DNA of 64,000 bases. Source: Medicago truncatula. Lineage: Eukaryota > Streptophyta > Magnoliopsida > Fabales > Fabaceae. Below are positions 21,386 to 32,941 of this stretch, in pieces. The DNA lies in assembly GCF_003473485.1 (NCBI RefSeq), contig NC_053043.1, positions 8,442,001-8,506,000 on the forward strand. Direction: 5' to 3'. A model generated the notes under the pieces. That model made no database searches. It saw only the letters and a list, made by a program, of their open reading frames with translations, and was not told the DNA's origin. Positions within the stretch are counted from its first letter, which is position 1; the number at the start of each line of letters is the position of its first letter. Position numbers and translations under genes: made by a program.

Positions 21386-21961
21386 AGATTTGGGGTTGAA
21401 TTACTATAGAAAAGAAATGTTCAGGGGAATTGAGTTGTGTTCTTATGACCAAAGAATATTTGTGAAACAAACATAGACATATTAGAGTTTGTTTTTCGTC
21501 AGAAATGGTGGGTAATTTACCCCAACCAATACACATTAGCCACATAAGTATATTTTAAAGTGGTATCCATGAACTATCTTGACCACACCAACAAATTGCT
21601 CATTTTCATTGGTTGGCAGGTAAATTATCCACCATTCTTCAAAGATAATCTAGAAAAAACCTTTAAAAAAACATATAATCATCTTTTAAAAAAAAAAAAC
21701 ATATAATCAATTTAAATATTCGGGCAAATCATAACATTCAGATCTAATAAAACATAATCAATTTACGTACACACAAAAAGAAAACTGCAATTTAGCATCA
21801 AACATTTTAGCGTCAAACCATTTATGATATTAATAGCATAGTATATATTTAGAATCCACTAAATCTAACACAAATGTTTCTTTCTTTCTTTTTTTACGCA
21901 TCTTCGCGTCAGTCTTGCGGACGCTATAAACTATAATCGTAAAAGCTAATTATTTCTAACG
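20490..21961. other. Upstream region of paralog 4 and junction with block 2
   Basis: Contains the diverged upstream copy and then AT-rich sequence with no gene. From 21,962 on, sequence becomes nearly identical to the window start. The true left border of block 2 may lie earlier, because block 1 is cut by the window edge. Confidence 0.5.
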
Positions 21962-22310
21962 TCTACTAAATTTGGACGCTAATTTTCTTATTGTTTAAAT
22001 AGTGTCTATTAATTCTTAAGCTAAAATATTTTTACCCAAATTTTTTAACACTTCTATTTTAACATATTCCTTAATTTTTCCACCATTATTCGTACATTTC
22101 CCTCATTCTTACTAAAAAAATCTCAACTTTACTCCGACTCAAGCTAAATTGGGGAAGAAAAGATATATATCATGAATTCTCCTACTCAATTACATTATAT
22201 ATGAAGTTAAAAATTATATACAGAATCAGATCGCTGTAATCTATATTTACATTTGTTTTCTATGTTATGAAAGAATTAAAGAATGTCTATTGTCTTGAAG
22301 AAATAATATC

Positions 22311-23585
22311 TCAGAAGAGCTTGCTGGCAAATTCATCTATTTCGATACTTTCCATGCGACAAGAAGCTGATTTTGAGGCAAGTTCCCTCAGCTCTGTGAC
22401 ACTTCTTCCCAATCGCAAAGCCATTTTCAATTCAAATAGCTCTCCATTTTCTCTTTTCTCTAAATCTTTCTCTCCCAAAGTTGATTCAATTGAAGTTTCT
22501 AACAAGTTGAAAAAACCAGCAGAAGCTCTATACATTTCAAAAACCATGCCAACTTGTCCACCATGCTCAAAAGTATTAACAGCAGAAGCCAATGAACCAG
22601 TCAATAGAGGAACAAATGCAGCCAAAGAACTATTGCCTACAAATGTAGATCCAATTGCTGCAATTCCTGTGAGTAATGGCCCTGCAATTGCCAAACTCTT
22701 GTTTACCTTCAACGCTATGTTTCCAAGTCTGTCATAATCTTCAGAATCTTTTCTCTTGATCACTTCAGCGACTTCCTGCATTTCCATTTCTAATTCTTCA
22801 CTCCATCCATTGTTCATTTTCCCCATCTTCTTGCTTTGAGTTTTTACCTTTTTGGAAATAGGCCACCAATTAGCAGGTTCAAATTTTGAAGGGTATTTTT
22901 CAAGCATTGCTCCCAATAAAGGAAGAGGGTATGCTTTATCAATTGCCAAAACCTTTTCCATTGCATCTTTGACATCTTCCTCGGTAGGATTTCCAATAGC
23001 AATTGTAGTTTTGATATGACTTTGAAGTTGCTTGAACAATCTTGTAGCATTTCTTTGTTCCTCTGTGAGTTGAGAGGGTTGGATTTTGTTCATGATAAGC
23101 AATAATCCAGTGGCAGCAGAGAATAAAAGAGCAGAGGACAGTTTCATAGCCATAAGTGGTGCACCTTCCCCGCTTGTGACAGCTGCAACGCCAGACATGG
23201 TTGTAGCAGTGAGAGTAATCATGTTGATGGAGTTTAATAGAAGATTATTCCAGTTGTTACGTTGTTCGCCAATGTTGTGATGCATTTCTATTCTGTCTGA
23301 TACAGCTTCCAAGACTGCATAGAGTTGAACTGTAGCATTAGAATTTGTAGAATGCTTTTGTTGTTGATCTTGTAATATTTGTGTGATGTTGTTGTTTTCT
23401 AATAATGGAGTATTTTTGTACTGTTTGATTACTTTTAGTTCTTGATCATCAACTTGTTTTCTAGTTTGTATCTTTGACAATGAAATATTTGTGAGTTTTG
23501 GGAGATGGATTGAAGCATTAATTACTTTCTTTGAAGATGATGATAAAGAACAAGAAATTGGAACTGAAGTTTGTAATAAAGCCAT
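22311..23585 (-). CDS. At4g22030-like paralog 5, intact (near-identical duplicate of paralog 1)
   Basis: Single-exon 424-aa frame differing from the gene at 350-1624 at only three residues: Asn for Ile at 81, Ser for Asn at 138 and Leu for Phe at 163. The family layout is the same, with a Ser-rich N-terminus, two hydrophobic regions (about 118-165 and 297-335), EHGGQVGMV and an SKLF end. The last roughly 260 codons look identical at nucleotide level, whereas the differences cluster in a 245-bp stretch of the 5' half. That points to recent duplication or gene conversion. TATA box at 23668-23681, as in paralog 1. Function unknown; a plastid location is suggested only by the N-terminus. Confidence 0.88.
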   Translation of the reverse strand: MALLQTSVPISCSLSSSSKKVINASIHLPKLTNISLSKIQTRKQVDDQELKVIKQYKNTPLLENNNITQILQDQQQKHSTNSNATVQLYAVLEAVSDRIEMHHNIGEQRNNWNNLLLNSINMITLTATTMSGVAAVTSGEGAPLMAMKLSSALLFSAATGLLLIMNKIQPSQLTEEQRNATRLFKQLQSHIKTTIAIGNPTEEDVKDAMEKVLAIDKAYPLPLLGAMLEKYPSKFEPANWWPISKKVKTQSKKMGKMNNGWSEELEMEMQEVAEVIKRKDSEDYDRLGNIALKVNKSLAIAGPLLTGIAAIGSTFVGNSSLAAFVPLLTGSLASAVNTFEHGGQVGMVFEMYRASAGFFNLLETSIESTLGEKDLEKRENGELFELKMALRLGRSVTELRELASKSASCRMESIEIDEFASKLF

Positions 23586-23667
23586 GATATATATGAATTA
23601 ATATTATTTGAAGGGTGTTTATATGAAAGGTTTTAGTTGAATGTTAATATGTGTAAGGTGGTATGAA

Positions 23668-23681
23668 TATTTATATATATA
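23668..23681 (-). promoter_or_regulatory. TATA box of paralog 5
   Basis: Same TATATATATAAATA element and spacing (83-96 bp before the ATG at 23585) as upstream of paralog 1. The promoters are duplicated with the genes, so similar expression is expected (inference). Confidence 0.6.
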
Positions 23682-25146
23682 GCAAAGAACGAAAGAGAAG
23701 GGGTCAGAATGAAACAAAGAAACCCTGATTGACCAGTTTAATTGAAATAGTCTCTGTTCAAAATTCCCAGCCTTGTCCTTAGTTTGGGTCACACTCAACA
23801 TACGACATAGTAAAATTAAAACCATAATTAAGACTGAACAATAGTACTGCGTTACATGCAAGAAAAACGAAACTACGTAGTAGCTTGGTAATTAGCATAT
23901 AACAAATTAAAACTATGGACTTTATCTCTTCATTCACCAATTTAATCCTTTTACTTTTAAATTGTCAATATAATCTATGGCTAATGCTCCATTTTAGAAA
24001 TGTCTTTTATTTTGAAGTGTCTTTCAGTTTGGCCACACCAACATTGTTTTGACTCAACTGGCCATATACCATAGGTCTTAAAATGTTCAACATTTATAAT
24101 TTCATAAAATTTGAATTTTCAGTTCGTTGCTATATCTCTTTTGTATGGACATTATTTTCTTAATTAATTTATTATCAAATAAAATTTGAAGACTAGGGAA
24201 AAATAATATTTGAAATCAACATTGACTTAAGAGGACTGAATAATTAATAAATCAATGTTTTGCAATGGAAACAAGCATGTCAACCTAAAAAGTGCAAAGA
24301 GGATACCAACCTAAATTTAAAGCAATCCACTATCAAATTCTAAAATGTTGTAAAATATAAAAACTACTGAATTCAGATATTGGCACTAAAGAAAGACTAT
24401 TTGTTCCCGAGAATATTAGAGTATGTTTGATAAGATCAAGAAGCTAGTTTATAACTTATAATTTATATAATATCAGTCATCCATCGTTAGCTATAAGCTA
24501 TCAGCCATCAATCATCAATTATAAGCTATCAGTTAATTTATCGATTTTCCGTTATTTGTTCCGAATAAAGCCTTAGTGAAATAGACATAGTGAGTTAGAG
24601 ATATTTTTTTATTAACAAAATGTTTGTTACATATTTAACTAACACCTAAATGGCATTACCTAATAAACTCTAGTGTTTAATTATATGACATGATTCAAGT
24701 TTCCTTCGGCTTAATTAGAGGTTTTGGAGTTCGAATCCAGATTTAGTTTTTACACATTTAAGAAGGTTGGAATTCAGCTTCGGAAATATAACCATGTTAA
24801 AACTCTTGAAAGAGGTTGTAAGTACGCCTCACTTGATAGTTGCATGAACATTCGATTTGTTGTCATGCAAGTTCGAACCCTACGATTATGCCCTTCTCCA
24901 CACTTAACGTCGTTTATTCTCGTTACCAAGTTATTTGATCACAAAAAAAATCTTGCCACGTGTTGTAATCATATTATGCTATTAGTATATATAATTCCGA
25001 AGAAGGGGATACCCATTTCAAACTAAAAATAATGGCACAAGTAATGTCATTTGTAGCTACATATGATAACAATGGAGAAAAATAACAGAATTGAATTAAA
25101 TTTTGATATGACAAAGACATGATAAAATCTTATCATATCTTGTGTT

Positions 25147-25380
25147 TTATTTCTTCCTCATTTTTCTCTTCCCCAAAATCATCTTGACCTCTTCAATATC
25201 ATCAATACTCTCTCCAAATTCTTCATCAGTACTAGTAACATTGTCTTGTTCATCATGAATGGTTCTAGCATTGATTCGAACATTCATGCTTTCTGATGTG
25301 CAAGTTAGTTGTGTACTCATGTGTCCTATTACATATGCTAAGTTGTTTATTATTTCATTGTTTCTTTGCATGTTTATCAT
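25147..25380 (-). pseudogene. Unidentified gene remnant, C-terminal part
   Basis: A 77-codon open piece with acidic (TDEEFGESIDDIEE) then basic (GKRKMRKK) composition. Its first half has a related piece at 2839-3132, where the frame after the DEQDN-like segment is lost. Upstream in both copies another frame encodes Tyr-rich sequence (YNNNYIEYEYQLYQLYYQHP in block 1), interrupted before this piece. The identity of the parent gene is unknown. It could be an old transposon protein or a host gene. Confidence 0.35.
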
Positions 25381-26175
25381 GGACTAATATTGCATGAATT
25401 AATTCAAAACATCTTATATTTTTTACGGTCTTTCTTCCTCGGGAGGATGTTGATTGTATTGTTGTATAATTGATACTCAAATTGAGTTTAGAAGTTGTTG
25501 TAACCACGATCAGTCATGGCTCTATCTCATATGGAGAATCTGAAAAGGAAATAACTAACAAGAAGATTTTACTTGGCTAGCAAAGAGGGGTTAGTGATGA
25601 ACACAAATATTGCTATACAATATTAAAAAAAATGTACTAATATACTCAAAACAATAAAAATCGTTGTGATCCTCCAATATCTTAAAACACAAGTCCCAAC
25701 GCCATTTGATGAGTTGCTTTTATAGAGGCATCAAAAATAAGTATTCAGATTATGAAAGTAGGGTTTATTTGTACATGAGTGGGATCTTTGCAGTTAAAAT
25801 TGAAAACAAAGAGTAAAAAGATAATATTGCAGGAATCGTTCCTCCTTAACTAATCATCTAATGCTTTTCCTTTATCGATTATATACTTTCTAATTTTCAA
25901 TTATGCTTCCACATGTCCATCATCATTCGTTTCCATGGCGGGCAAACGTGAGATCCATTGTACCTATTAATTATTGATGTCTCGTTCAGTTAATCAGTTC
26001 AATGATAGTAAGATCAGACAGTGTATGTGTGTGCAAATCTAGCCCTATGGTTAGCAAATCTAGCCCTATGGTTAGTAAGAACAGAAATAAAATCATCAAC
26101 ATAGCAAGACGAAAATAGATTTAATGTTGAAGTTGCTTCCTTGATCTCCTTCGCCTTGGCCATCTTCCTTTGCAT

Positions 26176-26180
<5 letters not shown>

Positions 26181-26229
<49 letters not shown>
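26181..26229. repeat. (TG)n microsatellite, about 24 units
   Basis: An uninterrupted TG run. The corresponding place in block 1 (4121-4132) has only six units, so the repeat expanded or contracted after the duplication. Confidence 0.9.
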
Positions 26230-26231
<2 letters not shown>

Positions 26232-27411
26232 CCTCAGTTGTTTTCAGAATGTCAAAATATGAGATATGAGCCTTTTTTATAAATTAAGAAAAGTGAGAAT
26301 TTTCTCAACAAGCCAAAATTCTCTTAGTGGATTGACCTTTCTTCAGGTTTCAGCGTTTTTCAGCTCGGAAAACTCTTTTTTAGTCGTCTTCAATTATTTC
26401 TAGTGGATTCCTATTCGCCGAACGGATTTGAAAAGATTCTAAATAGTGAAAAATCTTGGACTTTCTGCCTTGACTCACTTCTAGATCGCCTTGGCTCGCT
26501 TAGTGGAATTGCTTAAACTCGCAATCTTTGCTCTTTTCCTTCTCCTTCGCAATAGAACTCAAAAGACCTGCAAAAAGGAAGGGAAACAGGTAAAAGTAGC
26601 TTATCCGGCATAAAAGATATAAGAACTTAGTATTTACATGAAATTGGGGATTTTTTTCATGAGATTACTTGCAAAACAATTAATAAGTGTCATGAATAAA
26701 CATGTAATTTTATGAAAATTAATTGATACTTATCAAGAAAAAATGCTACATGTTGCAAAAAATTTGCCCCAATGACACTACGACAATGCATACCTATACT
26801 GCATGAATGGTATTGTAGCTAAGTCTTTTATTTATATTCCTCCACTCATGTATTGTTTGAAATGAACATCTATCGGTTGAAATATAATCGCGATGTATTT
26901 GTGCTTGTGCCGATCGCCACAGATAGCAAAGCTTTTTCTGTAGTGCTTTGGTAAGTGGCGGCCAAGGGGTGCATGGTGTCAACATGGTTGGAATGTCTTG
27001 GTTTATCATGTAATACATTTCAACTTATGTCTTTCCTAGTTTAGATACTCTTTGGAAGAACTAAAGACAACACAGTTACGGGACATAGTTCGTTTATTTG
27101 GCATAATCACTTGACAAAAAAGAAATCACTGTTGAGAACTATTAGCTGAATAGTCGCCTAACTTTTAAGTTCGATAACTAGGGACTAAATGAAGCAAAGT
27201 TGGGAAAAGAGTATAGTTATTATGAATTCTCCTACTCAATTGGAGGATGAAGTTTGAAATTATATTTGCAAAATCAGATCTCTGTTGGCTATATTTACAT
27301 TTGCTTTCTATGTCAAAGGACTAACAATGTTTATACATAAAATAATAAAAGAATGTGAATTGGGATCTATACATGAAAGAACAAAGTAATATGTTAGTCT
27401 TAAAGATTATC

Positions 27412-28683
27412 TCAGAATAACTTGCTGGCAAATTCATCTATGTCAACACCTTCGATGCGACAAGAAGCTGATTTTGATGCAAGTTCCCTCAGCTCTGATA
27501 CACTTCTTCCCAATTGCAAAGCCATTTTCATTTCAAATAGCTCTCCATTTTCTCTTTTCTCTAAATCTTTCTCTCCCAAAGTTGATTCAATTGAAGTTTC
27601 TATCAAGTTGAAAAAACCAGCAGAAGCTCTATACATTTCAAAAACCATGCCAACTTGTCCACCATGCTCAAAAGTATTGATTGCAGAAGCCAATGAACCA
27701 GCCAAGAGAGGAACAAATGCAGCGAAAGAACCACTACCTACAAACGTCGATCCAATAGCTGCAATTCCTGTGAGCAATGGCCCTGCAATTGCCAAACTCT
27801 TGTTTACCTTCAAAGCTATGTTTCCAAGTCTGTCATAATCTTCAGCGTCTTTTCTCTTTATCACTTCAACAACTTCCCTCATTTCCATTTCCAATTCTTT
27901 ACTCCACCCATTATTCATTTTCCCCATTTTCTTGCTTTGTGTTTTTACCTTTTTTGACATAGGCCACCAATTAGCAGGTTCAAATTTTGAAGGGTATTTT
28001 TCAAGCATTGCTCCCAATAAAGGAAGAGGGTATGCTTTATCAAGTGCCAAAACCTTTTCCATTGCATCTTTGACATCTTCCTCGGTAGGATTTCCTATAG
28101 CAATTTTAGTTTGGATTTGACTTTGAAGTTGCTTGAACAATCTTGTAGCATTTCTTTGTTCCTCGGCCAATTGAGAAGGTTGGATTTTGTTCATGATAAG
28201 CAACAATCCAGTGGCTGCAGAGAATAAAAGAGCAGAAGATAACTTCAAAGCCAAAAGTGATGAATCAGAGCAAGTAGCTGCAGCAGTAGCAGCAACACCA
28301 GACATGGTTGTAGCAGTAAGAGTAATCATGTTGATGGAGTTCAAGAGAAGAGTGTTCCAATTGCTACGCTGTTCGCCAATGTTTTGATGCATTTCAACTC
28401 TATCAGAAACTGCTTCCAAGATTGCATATAATTTAATAATAGCATTTGACTTCTTATTGTTTTGTCTGTACAACTCATCATGTGATTGTGTTGTGAGGAC
28501 AACATTATTATTCCTTTCTATTTGATCTTTGGATCCATTAAATTCCTCAATTAGTTTTCTTGTTTTTGATAATTGTGGAATTGATAAATTAGACAAACTT
28601 GGTAGTTTTGGAAGATGGATAGCAGCATTAACTGTCCTCAAAGAACATAAATTAGCTGCTGCTGAGATTTGTAAACAAACCAT
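27412..28683 (-). CDS. At4g22030-like paralog 6, intact
   Basis: Single-exon 423-aa frame, the intact partner of the pseudogene at 5434-6612. Its N-terminus (MVCLQISAAANLCSLRTVNA) differs from paralogs 1 and 5, but IHLPKLP, LEAVSDRVEMHQNIGEQRSN, EEQRNATRLFKQLQSQIQTK, the DKAYPLPLLGAMLEKYP segment, EHGGQVGMV and the SKLF end are all present. Hydrophobic stretches lie at about 117-165 and 296-334. The first includes an Ala/Thr/Cys-rich insert (AATAAATCSD). The 3' half is very close to paralogs 1 and 5 while the 5' half is not, which hints at gene conversion. A TATA box is about 90 bp upstream. Biochemical function unknown. Confidence 0.88.
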   Translation of the reverse strand: MVCLQISAAANLCSLRTVNAAIHLPKLPSLSNLSIPQLSKTRKLIEEFNGSKDQIERNNNVVLTTQSHDELYRQNNKKSNAIIKLYAILEAVSDRVEMHQNIGEQRSNWNTLLLNSINMITLTATTMSGVAATAAATCSDSSLLALKLSSALLFSAATGLLLIMNKIQPSQLAEEQRNATRLFKQLQSQIQTKIAIGNPTEEDVKDAMEKVLALDKAYPLPLLGAMLEKYPSKFEPANWWPMSKKVKTQSKKMGKMNNGWSKELEMEMREVVEVIKRKDAEDYDRLGNIALKVNKSLAIAGPLLTGIAAIGSTFVGSGSFAAFVPLLAGSLASAINTFEHGGQVGMVFEMYRASAGFFNLIETSIESTLGEKDLEKRENGELFEMKMALQLGRSVSELRELASKSASCRIEGVDIDEFASKLF

Positions 28684-28772
28684 GTATTGTATTGATGAGA
28701 ATTGAGAGCTTAAAAAATTTGTGTATGAATTGTAGATGAGAGTTTATGAAAACAATGAATGGGAGTGGGTGG

Positions 28773-28783
28773 TATATATATAG
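28773..28783 (-). promoter_or_regulatory. TATA box of paralog 6
   Basis: CTATATATATA on the minus strand, 90-100 bp upstream of the ATG at 28683, matching the spacing in the sister genes. Confidence 0.55.
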
Positions 28784-29015
28784 ATAGGGAAGAGAATGGA
28801 TCAAAACTAGAATAGATGGGAAGAAGTCACAACTAACCGTAAGATTAGACTTGGCCTTTTTATTGACTTTTCTATGTATTCTAATTAATAAATTCAACAA
28901 GCTTGTTTTGGCTTCTTTCAACGTTCAATAGGGACCAAGAAGTAGTAAAGCCAACCAACTACTCCTACCCACATGGATTTCTTTTATATTTATACATCAA
29001 TAGTTGAATTTTGTT

Positions 29016-31118
29016 TATTAAACATTGAAGGTGTCATTGCATAGCTAGGATGCATGGATTATTATACTATTGTGATGTGATATACTTTTATTTAACTATA
29101 AAATTATTTTACTAGGAATTATAACAAGGGTGTTGGGTCCGAGTGAAAAGAGGCGAGACTCCCCTAACGTGATGAATAATGTTTGAATTTTTAGATGGGC
29201 AATTGTTTGCATTTAATATATCTAATTATATGTCGAATTGAATCATCTAAAGTTAAGGGTTTTTTTTTATAACCTAATATTTATGTGAGTTTGGTTCGAT
29301 CAAGAGGCTCCGTGAGATTATGACAAACTTTAAAGTTCAGCAAACGTTAACATTACATATCATCATTAAAGTGTCCTCGAGATAAGCTATGGTAAATAAA
29401 AAAATCATAATTTAATTATTTATTTAAAAAAATCATCATTCTCGTTAACTATTTTGAAAACGTCATAATATAATAATTTGTTGTAATCGTATGTTATAAA
29501 TTAATTACAGATTATACCCTATTTGTCATATAAATATACATCTTGTCTCATATCTACACTGCCATATATCAATTTTCAGACAGTCATCTATTACGTATCG
29601 TCTTATTATATTCCTATACTATATAGTCATACTTTTTTTATCAATACTAGTACTATATAGTCATATATACTAATACTCCAATGGATGAATGTGGTAATAT
29701 TTTAGGAACAAAAAAAGCACAGTGTATTGTTTTTTAGTGGCAAATCTATTAAGAAAAGAAAACAAGAATAATTTCAACTCTCGATGATGTATCGTGTACG
29801 TATAGATCTCCAATCGCTTACATTAGGGATCTCAATATTCCATTGGTGGAGTTGAGCAATTATACTAGTGAGCACGAAATAACTAGACCATGTCACAAGC
29901 TTCACGTATTTATAAAATCCGCACATTTATGATCGTTGGATCGAGATAGTACGATTCATATCTCTAGTTTGATATTATTTATTAGATCATGTTTATCGGT
30001 GTCCCTGGGGCATTGGTTAAGAAGTCAAATATAGTAATATTTGTATTAAATGCTTAAATAATGACTTCAAATGGGTAATATTTGCATTCAAAAGTTGTGT
30101 AATCAATACATTAAGCTCATTTAGAGCTTATGCAAAGCAGCTTATGCAAATAAATATGTTTTTATGTATTATTTATAAGTTTGTTAATGTAGTTTATGAA
30201 GGTACAATTTTCTTTAGTGAGAATTTATGAATTAAAATTAAAACTTATTTATTTGCATAAACACTTTTTCATAAGCTCAAAATAAGCTCAATCCAAACAG
30301 GGCTTAAATGCTTCCTCTTTTGCCTTAAAATTTCCTCTTTTGGCTTCCTTAATCGGTGTTCAGGGACACTCATTAGCATTACCCATTTTTATTTTACAAA
30401 AATAATAACTAGATTGAAATCTGAATCGTATGATCTTGGTCCAACAACACAGATGCATTGAATGTATGAACGCATCAAATTTTGACCGTAGTAAATCTCA
30501 TTTTAAAATAACTCGATCTTTGACTTATCTTTTTTCATACACTATGATGAGTGTTACAAAGAAGTATTAAAATGACAACTACATTAACCATCAACGAAAA
30601 CTATTATTCATTATGATTTAACATCAATTAAAATCATTCATTTGTCTTCCATTATTTATGTTATAAGACAAATAAATGATTTTATTTGGCGTAAATTCAA
30701 CAAGGGTAATTCTACCTACATGTTGATGGGTAAATAAAAATTTGTCAAATTTTATTTTAAACAAAATGCAAGAATTGTATTACTTATAATTGATAATTAC
30801 ATTTCTATCCTCTAATCAGTTGTACTACTTTTAACTCTTACCATATTACCTATGCATCGCAAGTGTTTTGCACATACATCATAGTCCTTTTTCATAAGCA
30901 TTGGGTTTATTCGAATCTAAAACTAGATTATGGTTTAAATAATTGCCTGATTAAAATTTAGGAATATATTAATGAGGATTAGTGATAACACGTCTCAATC
31001 TGTCAGTTTTTAGTGGGCCACACCCTACCTATCAAGTGTGGCAAAAAATCTCGTCCTTGGCTTTGCAATTTAATGGCACCTTCGCTCACTGAGCAACTAA
31101 GCAGCTGCTTGTTGCCTA
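29016..31118. other. Intergenic region right of the main cluster
   Basis: AT-rich, no gene. It contains the Mutator-like element at about 29,985-30,390 and, inside it, AAGCTTATGCAAA/ATTTGCATAA inverted segments. Confidence 0.4.
29985..30390. mobile_element. Possible Mutator-like MITE
   Basis: Left end CGGTGTCCCTGGGGCATTGG and right end read backwards AATGCTAATGAGTGTCCCTG align over about 35 bp with mismatches, both followed by TTAAG-AAG-CAAA-type sequence. The 'AATGCTAA-GAGTGTCCC' end is one I associate with legume Mutator-like elements. Target duplication not resolved. Confidence 0.45.
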
Positions 31119-31253
31119 CTCCCTCCTGTCACTTATAAGCAAAAATTAATTTTTTTTATATTTGTTCAATAAATAATATATTTGGCCAAATATATTATTT
31201 ATTGAATGAATTTAAAAACAAAAATATTTGTTTATAATAGTGACTAGAGGGAG
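31119..31253. mobile_element. Stowaway MITE, 135 bp
   Basis: Begins CTCCCTCCTGTCACTTATAA and ends TAGTGACTAGAGGGAG, flanked by TA on both sides. The interior folds around a palindrome (AATATATTTGGCCAAATATATT). CTCCCTCC ends and a TA target are diagnostic of Stowaway (Tc1/mariner) MITEs. Confidence 0.85.
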
Positions 31254-32334
31254 TAATTGTTATATACTCCTTTAAAAATGAGTTCAGATTCTCTCAATTT
31301 CTTTGAATAAATGGCAATTTTCATTACTATAATTTTGTAGTAAATACATGATATAAATGTACATTTTTTTAGAATATGTGACATTATTTAAACATTTATA
31401 CAACAAAATTATAATAATTGACATTACCATTTATCATAGGAAATTGAGAGAATCTCTACTCTTTGAAAACGTCACATTGCATCGAGGCAACACAATTTTT
31501 TCCAAAGTTCTCTTAATCATGGAAATGATCAAGTCATTGTGGGAAATATGAACATGGTCTCTTTATAAACTCTATCGGTTCTTCTAAAGTTATTTTCAAT
31601 TCAACTCTTAAAATCCATATTTAGCTTGAGAAAAATGTTAATAAGTACCGTTAAGCTAGGAGCGAAACTATGAGTATTAAGAGCATCAATATGGTTGAAA
31701 AACAACTGTGATTTTACTGAAGTTGTCAGAAAAATATGGCACTTAACTTTGAAAAGTGACTTTAATTGTTGTCACCGTGGTATATGTTGTGTTAGAATAA
31801 AAAAACATATAAATCACAAATAACACATACATGTTGGATTGTGATTGATTGTTGTGAATTTAGTGGGACCTATTGTAGATATTGAATGAGTAGTATTGAT
31901 ATTTAAAAAATATAATTGAGTAGTTTAAATAATTAGAAAGTGAATAATATTATAAAAAATTAAGTGGGGTCTATTTATACCATTCATATAAGTGGTATGG
32001 ATGTGGGTTCTTTAAAGGGGTAGTTTTGATTACCCCAAATTATTTATTTTTATTTGAATAAGTTGGTATATATACTATGTAATTAGTTATTCCAATAATA
32101 TATATTTAGCTACAAAAAAAGTTTATTTATCAAAAGCTAGTAGAAATAGAAAAGCTAAAAAAATAACCACTTGTTTAATAGAAGTATTATGTCTTAAGCA
32201 AAGGAGCTTAATTAATAATAAAATTTATCAAAATAACAATTAAAATATATTTAATTTCAGTTATTTTGATTTTGCCCTCTCACGAAAACATAGTTAGTTT
32301 CACCGCTCCTAAGAGCATTAAGAAAGTTAATATA
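31254..32334. other. Intergenic, no feature seen
   Basis: AT-rich. A 64-codon frame at 31,357-31,551 has no recognisable content and is not called. Confidence 0.4.
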
Positions 32335-32597
32335 CTCCCCCTCCGCTCATTTTTAATTGTCATTTTTGAAGAAATTTTTTGTCCCTATTTAACTGTCACT
32401 TTCAAAGTTCAATGCAAATTAAATGTTGTTTTTACCAATATTACCCTTAGATATTTATTGCGGAGAGAGAAACAAATGAAATGAAATATTAAATTAATAA
32501 GGTCATTATAGTAAAAGTAAAAACAATTGTACACTTATTGATTGTCTTGGTTTGTGTAAAATGTCAAAAAGTGACAATTAAAAAGGAACAGAGGTAG
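32335..32597. mobile_element. Stowaway MITE, 263 bp
   Basis: CTCCCCCTCCGCTCATTTTTAATTGTC at the left pairs with GACAATTAAAAAGGAACAGAGGTAG at the right, and TA flanks both sides. One end has drifted from the CTCCCTCCG consensus, so this copy is older than its neighbour. Confidence 0.82.
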
Positions 32598-32665
32598 TAA
32601 TAATTATGTCTTGGAACTTGGATAAGCAACACTTTGTAAGTGTTACAAAGTGTTGTAAGATAGTA

Positions 32666-32941
32666 CTCCCTCCGTCCTAAATTGTATGACGTTTTGGCCA
32701 TTTCACAAGTATTAAGAAATGTAATTAAAGTGGGGAAGAGAAATTATGAGTTGTTTTACAAAATTATCCTTAATAAATGGTATGGAAAAGATAAATGAAA
32801 TAATTGAAAGAAGAGAGAGTAATTAATAGTTAAGGATATAATAGAAAAAGTAACATTAATATTTCATTAGTATTGTAAAGCGACATATAATTTGGGACAA
32901 ATTTATTTTCCAAAGCAACATACAATTTGGGACGGAGGGAG
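32666..32941. mobile_element. Stowaway MITE, 276 bp
   Basis: CTCCCTCCGTCCTAAATTGTATG at the left pairs with CATACAATTTGGGACGGAGGGAG at the right, and TA flanks both sides. A textbook Stowaway with well-preserved ends, only about 70 bp from the previous one. Confidence 0.9.

Larger units (their letters stand above)
23586..27411. other. Intergenic part of block 2 with broken gene-like remnants
   Basis: Counterpart of 1625-5433. At about 24,345-24,690 there is extra sequence with repeated CTATAAGCTATCAG motifs that ends near GTTCCGAATAAAGCCTTA, possibly a hAT-type MITE. Minus-strand open pieces at 25,147-25,380 (RNNEIINNLAYVIGHMSTQL, then an acidic stretch DEEFGESIDDIEE and a basic end GKRKMRKK) and at 26,794-27,018 match remnants in block 1. 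I do not recognise the protein. The frames are interrupted between the pieces, so I regard them as pseudogene debris. Confidence 0.4.
21962..29015. repeat. Segmental duplication, block 2 (two-gene unit)
   Basis: Direct copy of 1-6,905, holding the intact genes at 22311-23585 and 27412-28683. The first roughly 2.2 kb is almost identical to block 1. The remainder is more diverged, with private insertions (about 24,345-24,690) and an expanded GT repeat (26,181-26,229). Confidence 0.9.

Noticed and set aside
24345-24690. Firm transposon call for the extra segment in block 2
   Set aside because: Internal CTATAAGCTATCAG repeats and a hAT-like end are suggestive, but I could not define both ends or a target duplication.
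26181-26229. TG-repeat as a CRISPR-like or functional array
   Set aside because: It is a simple dinucleotide microsatellite in plant DNA; no spacers.
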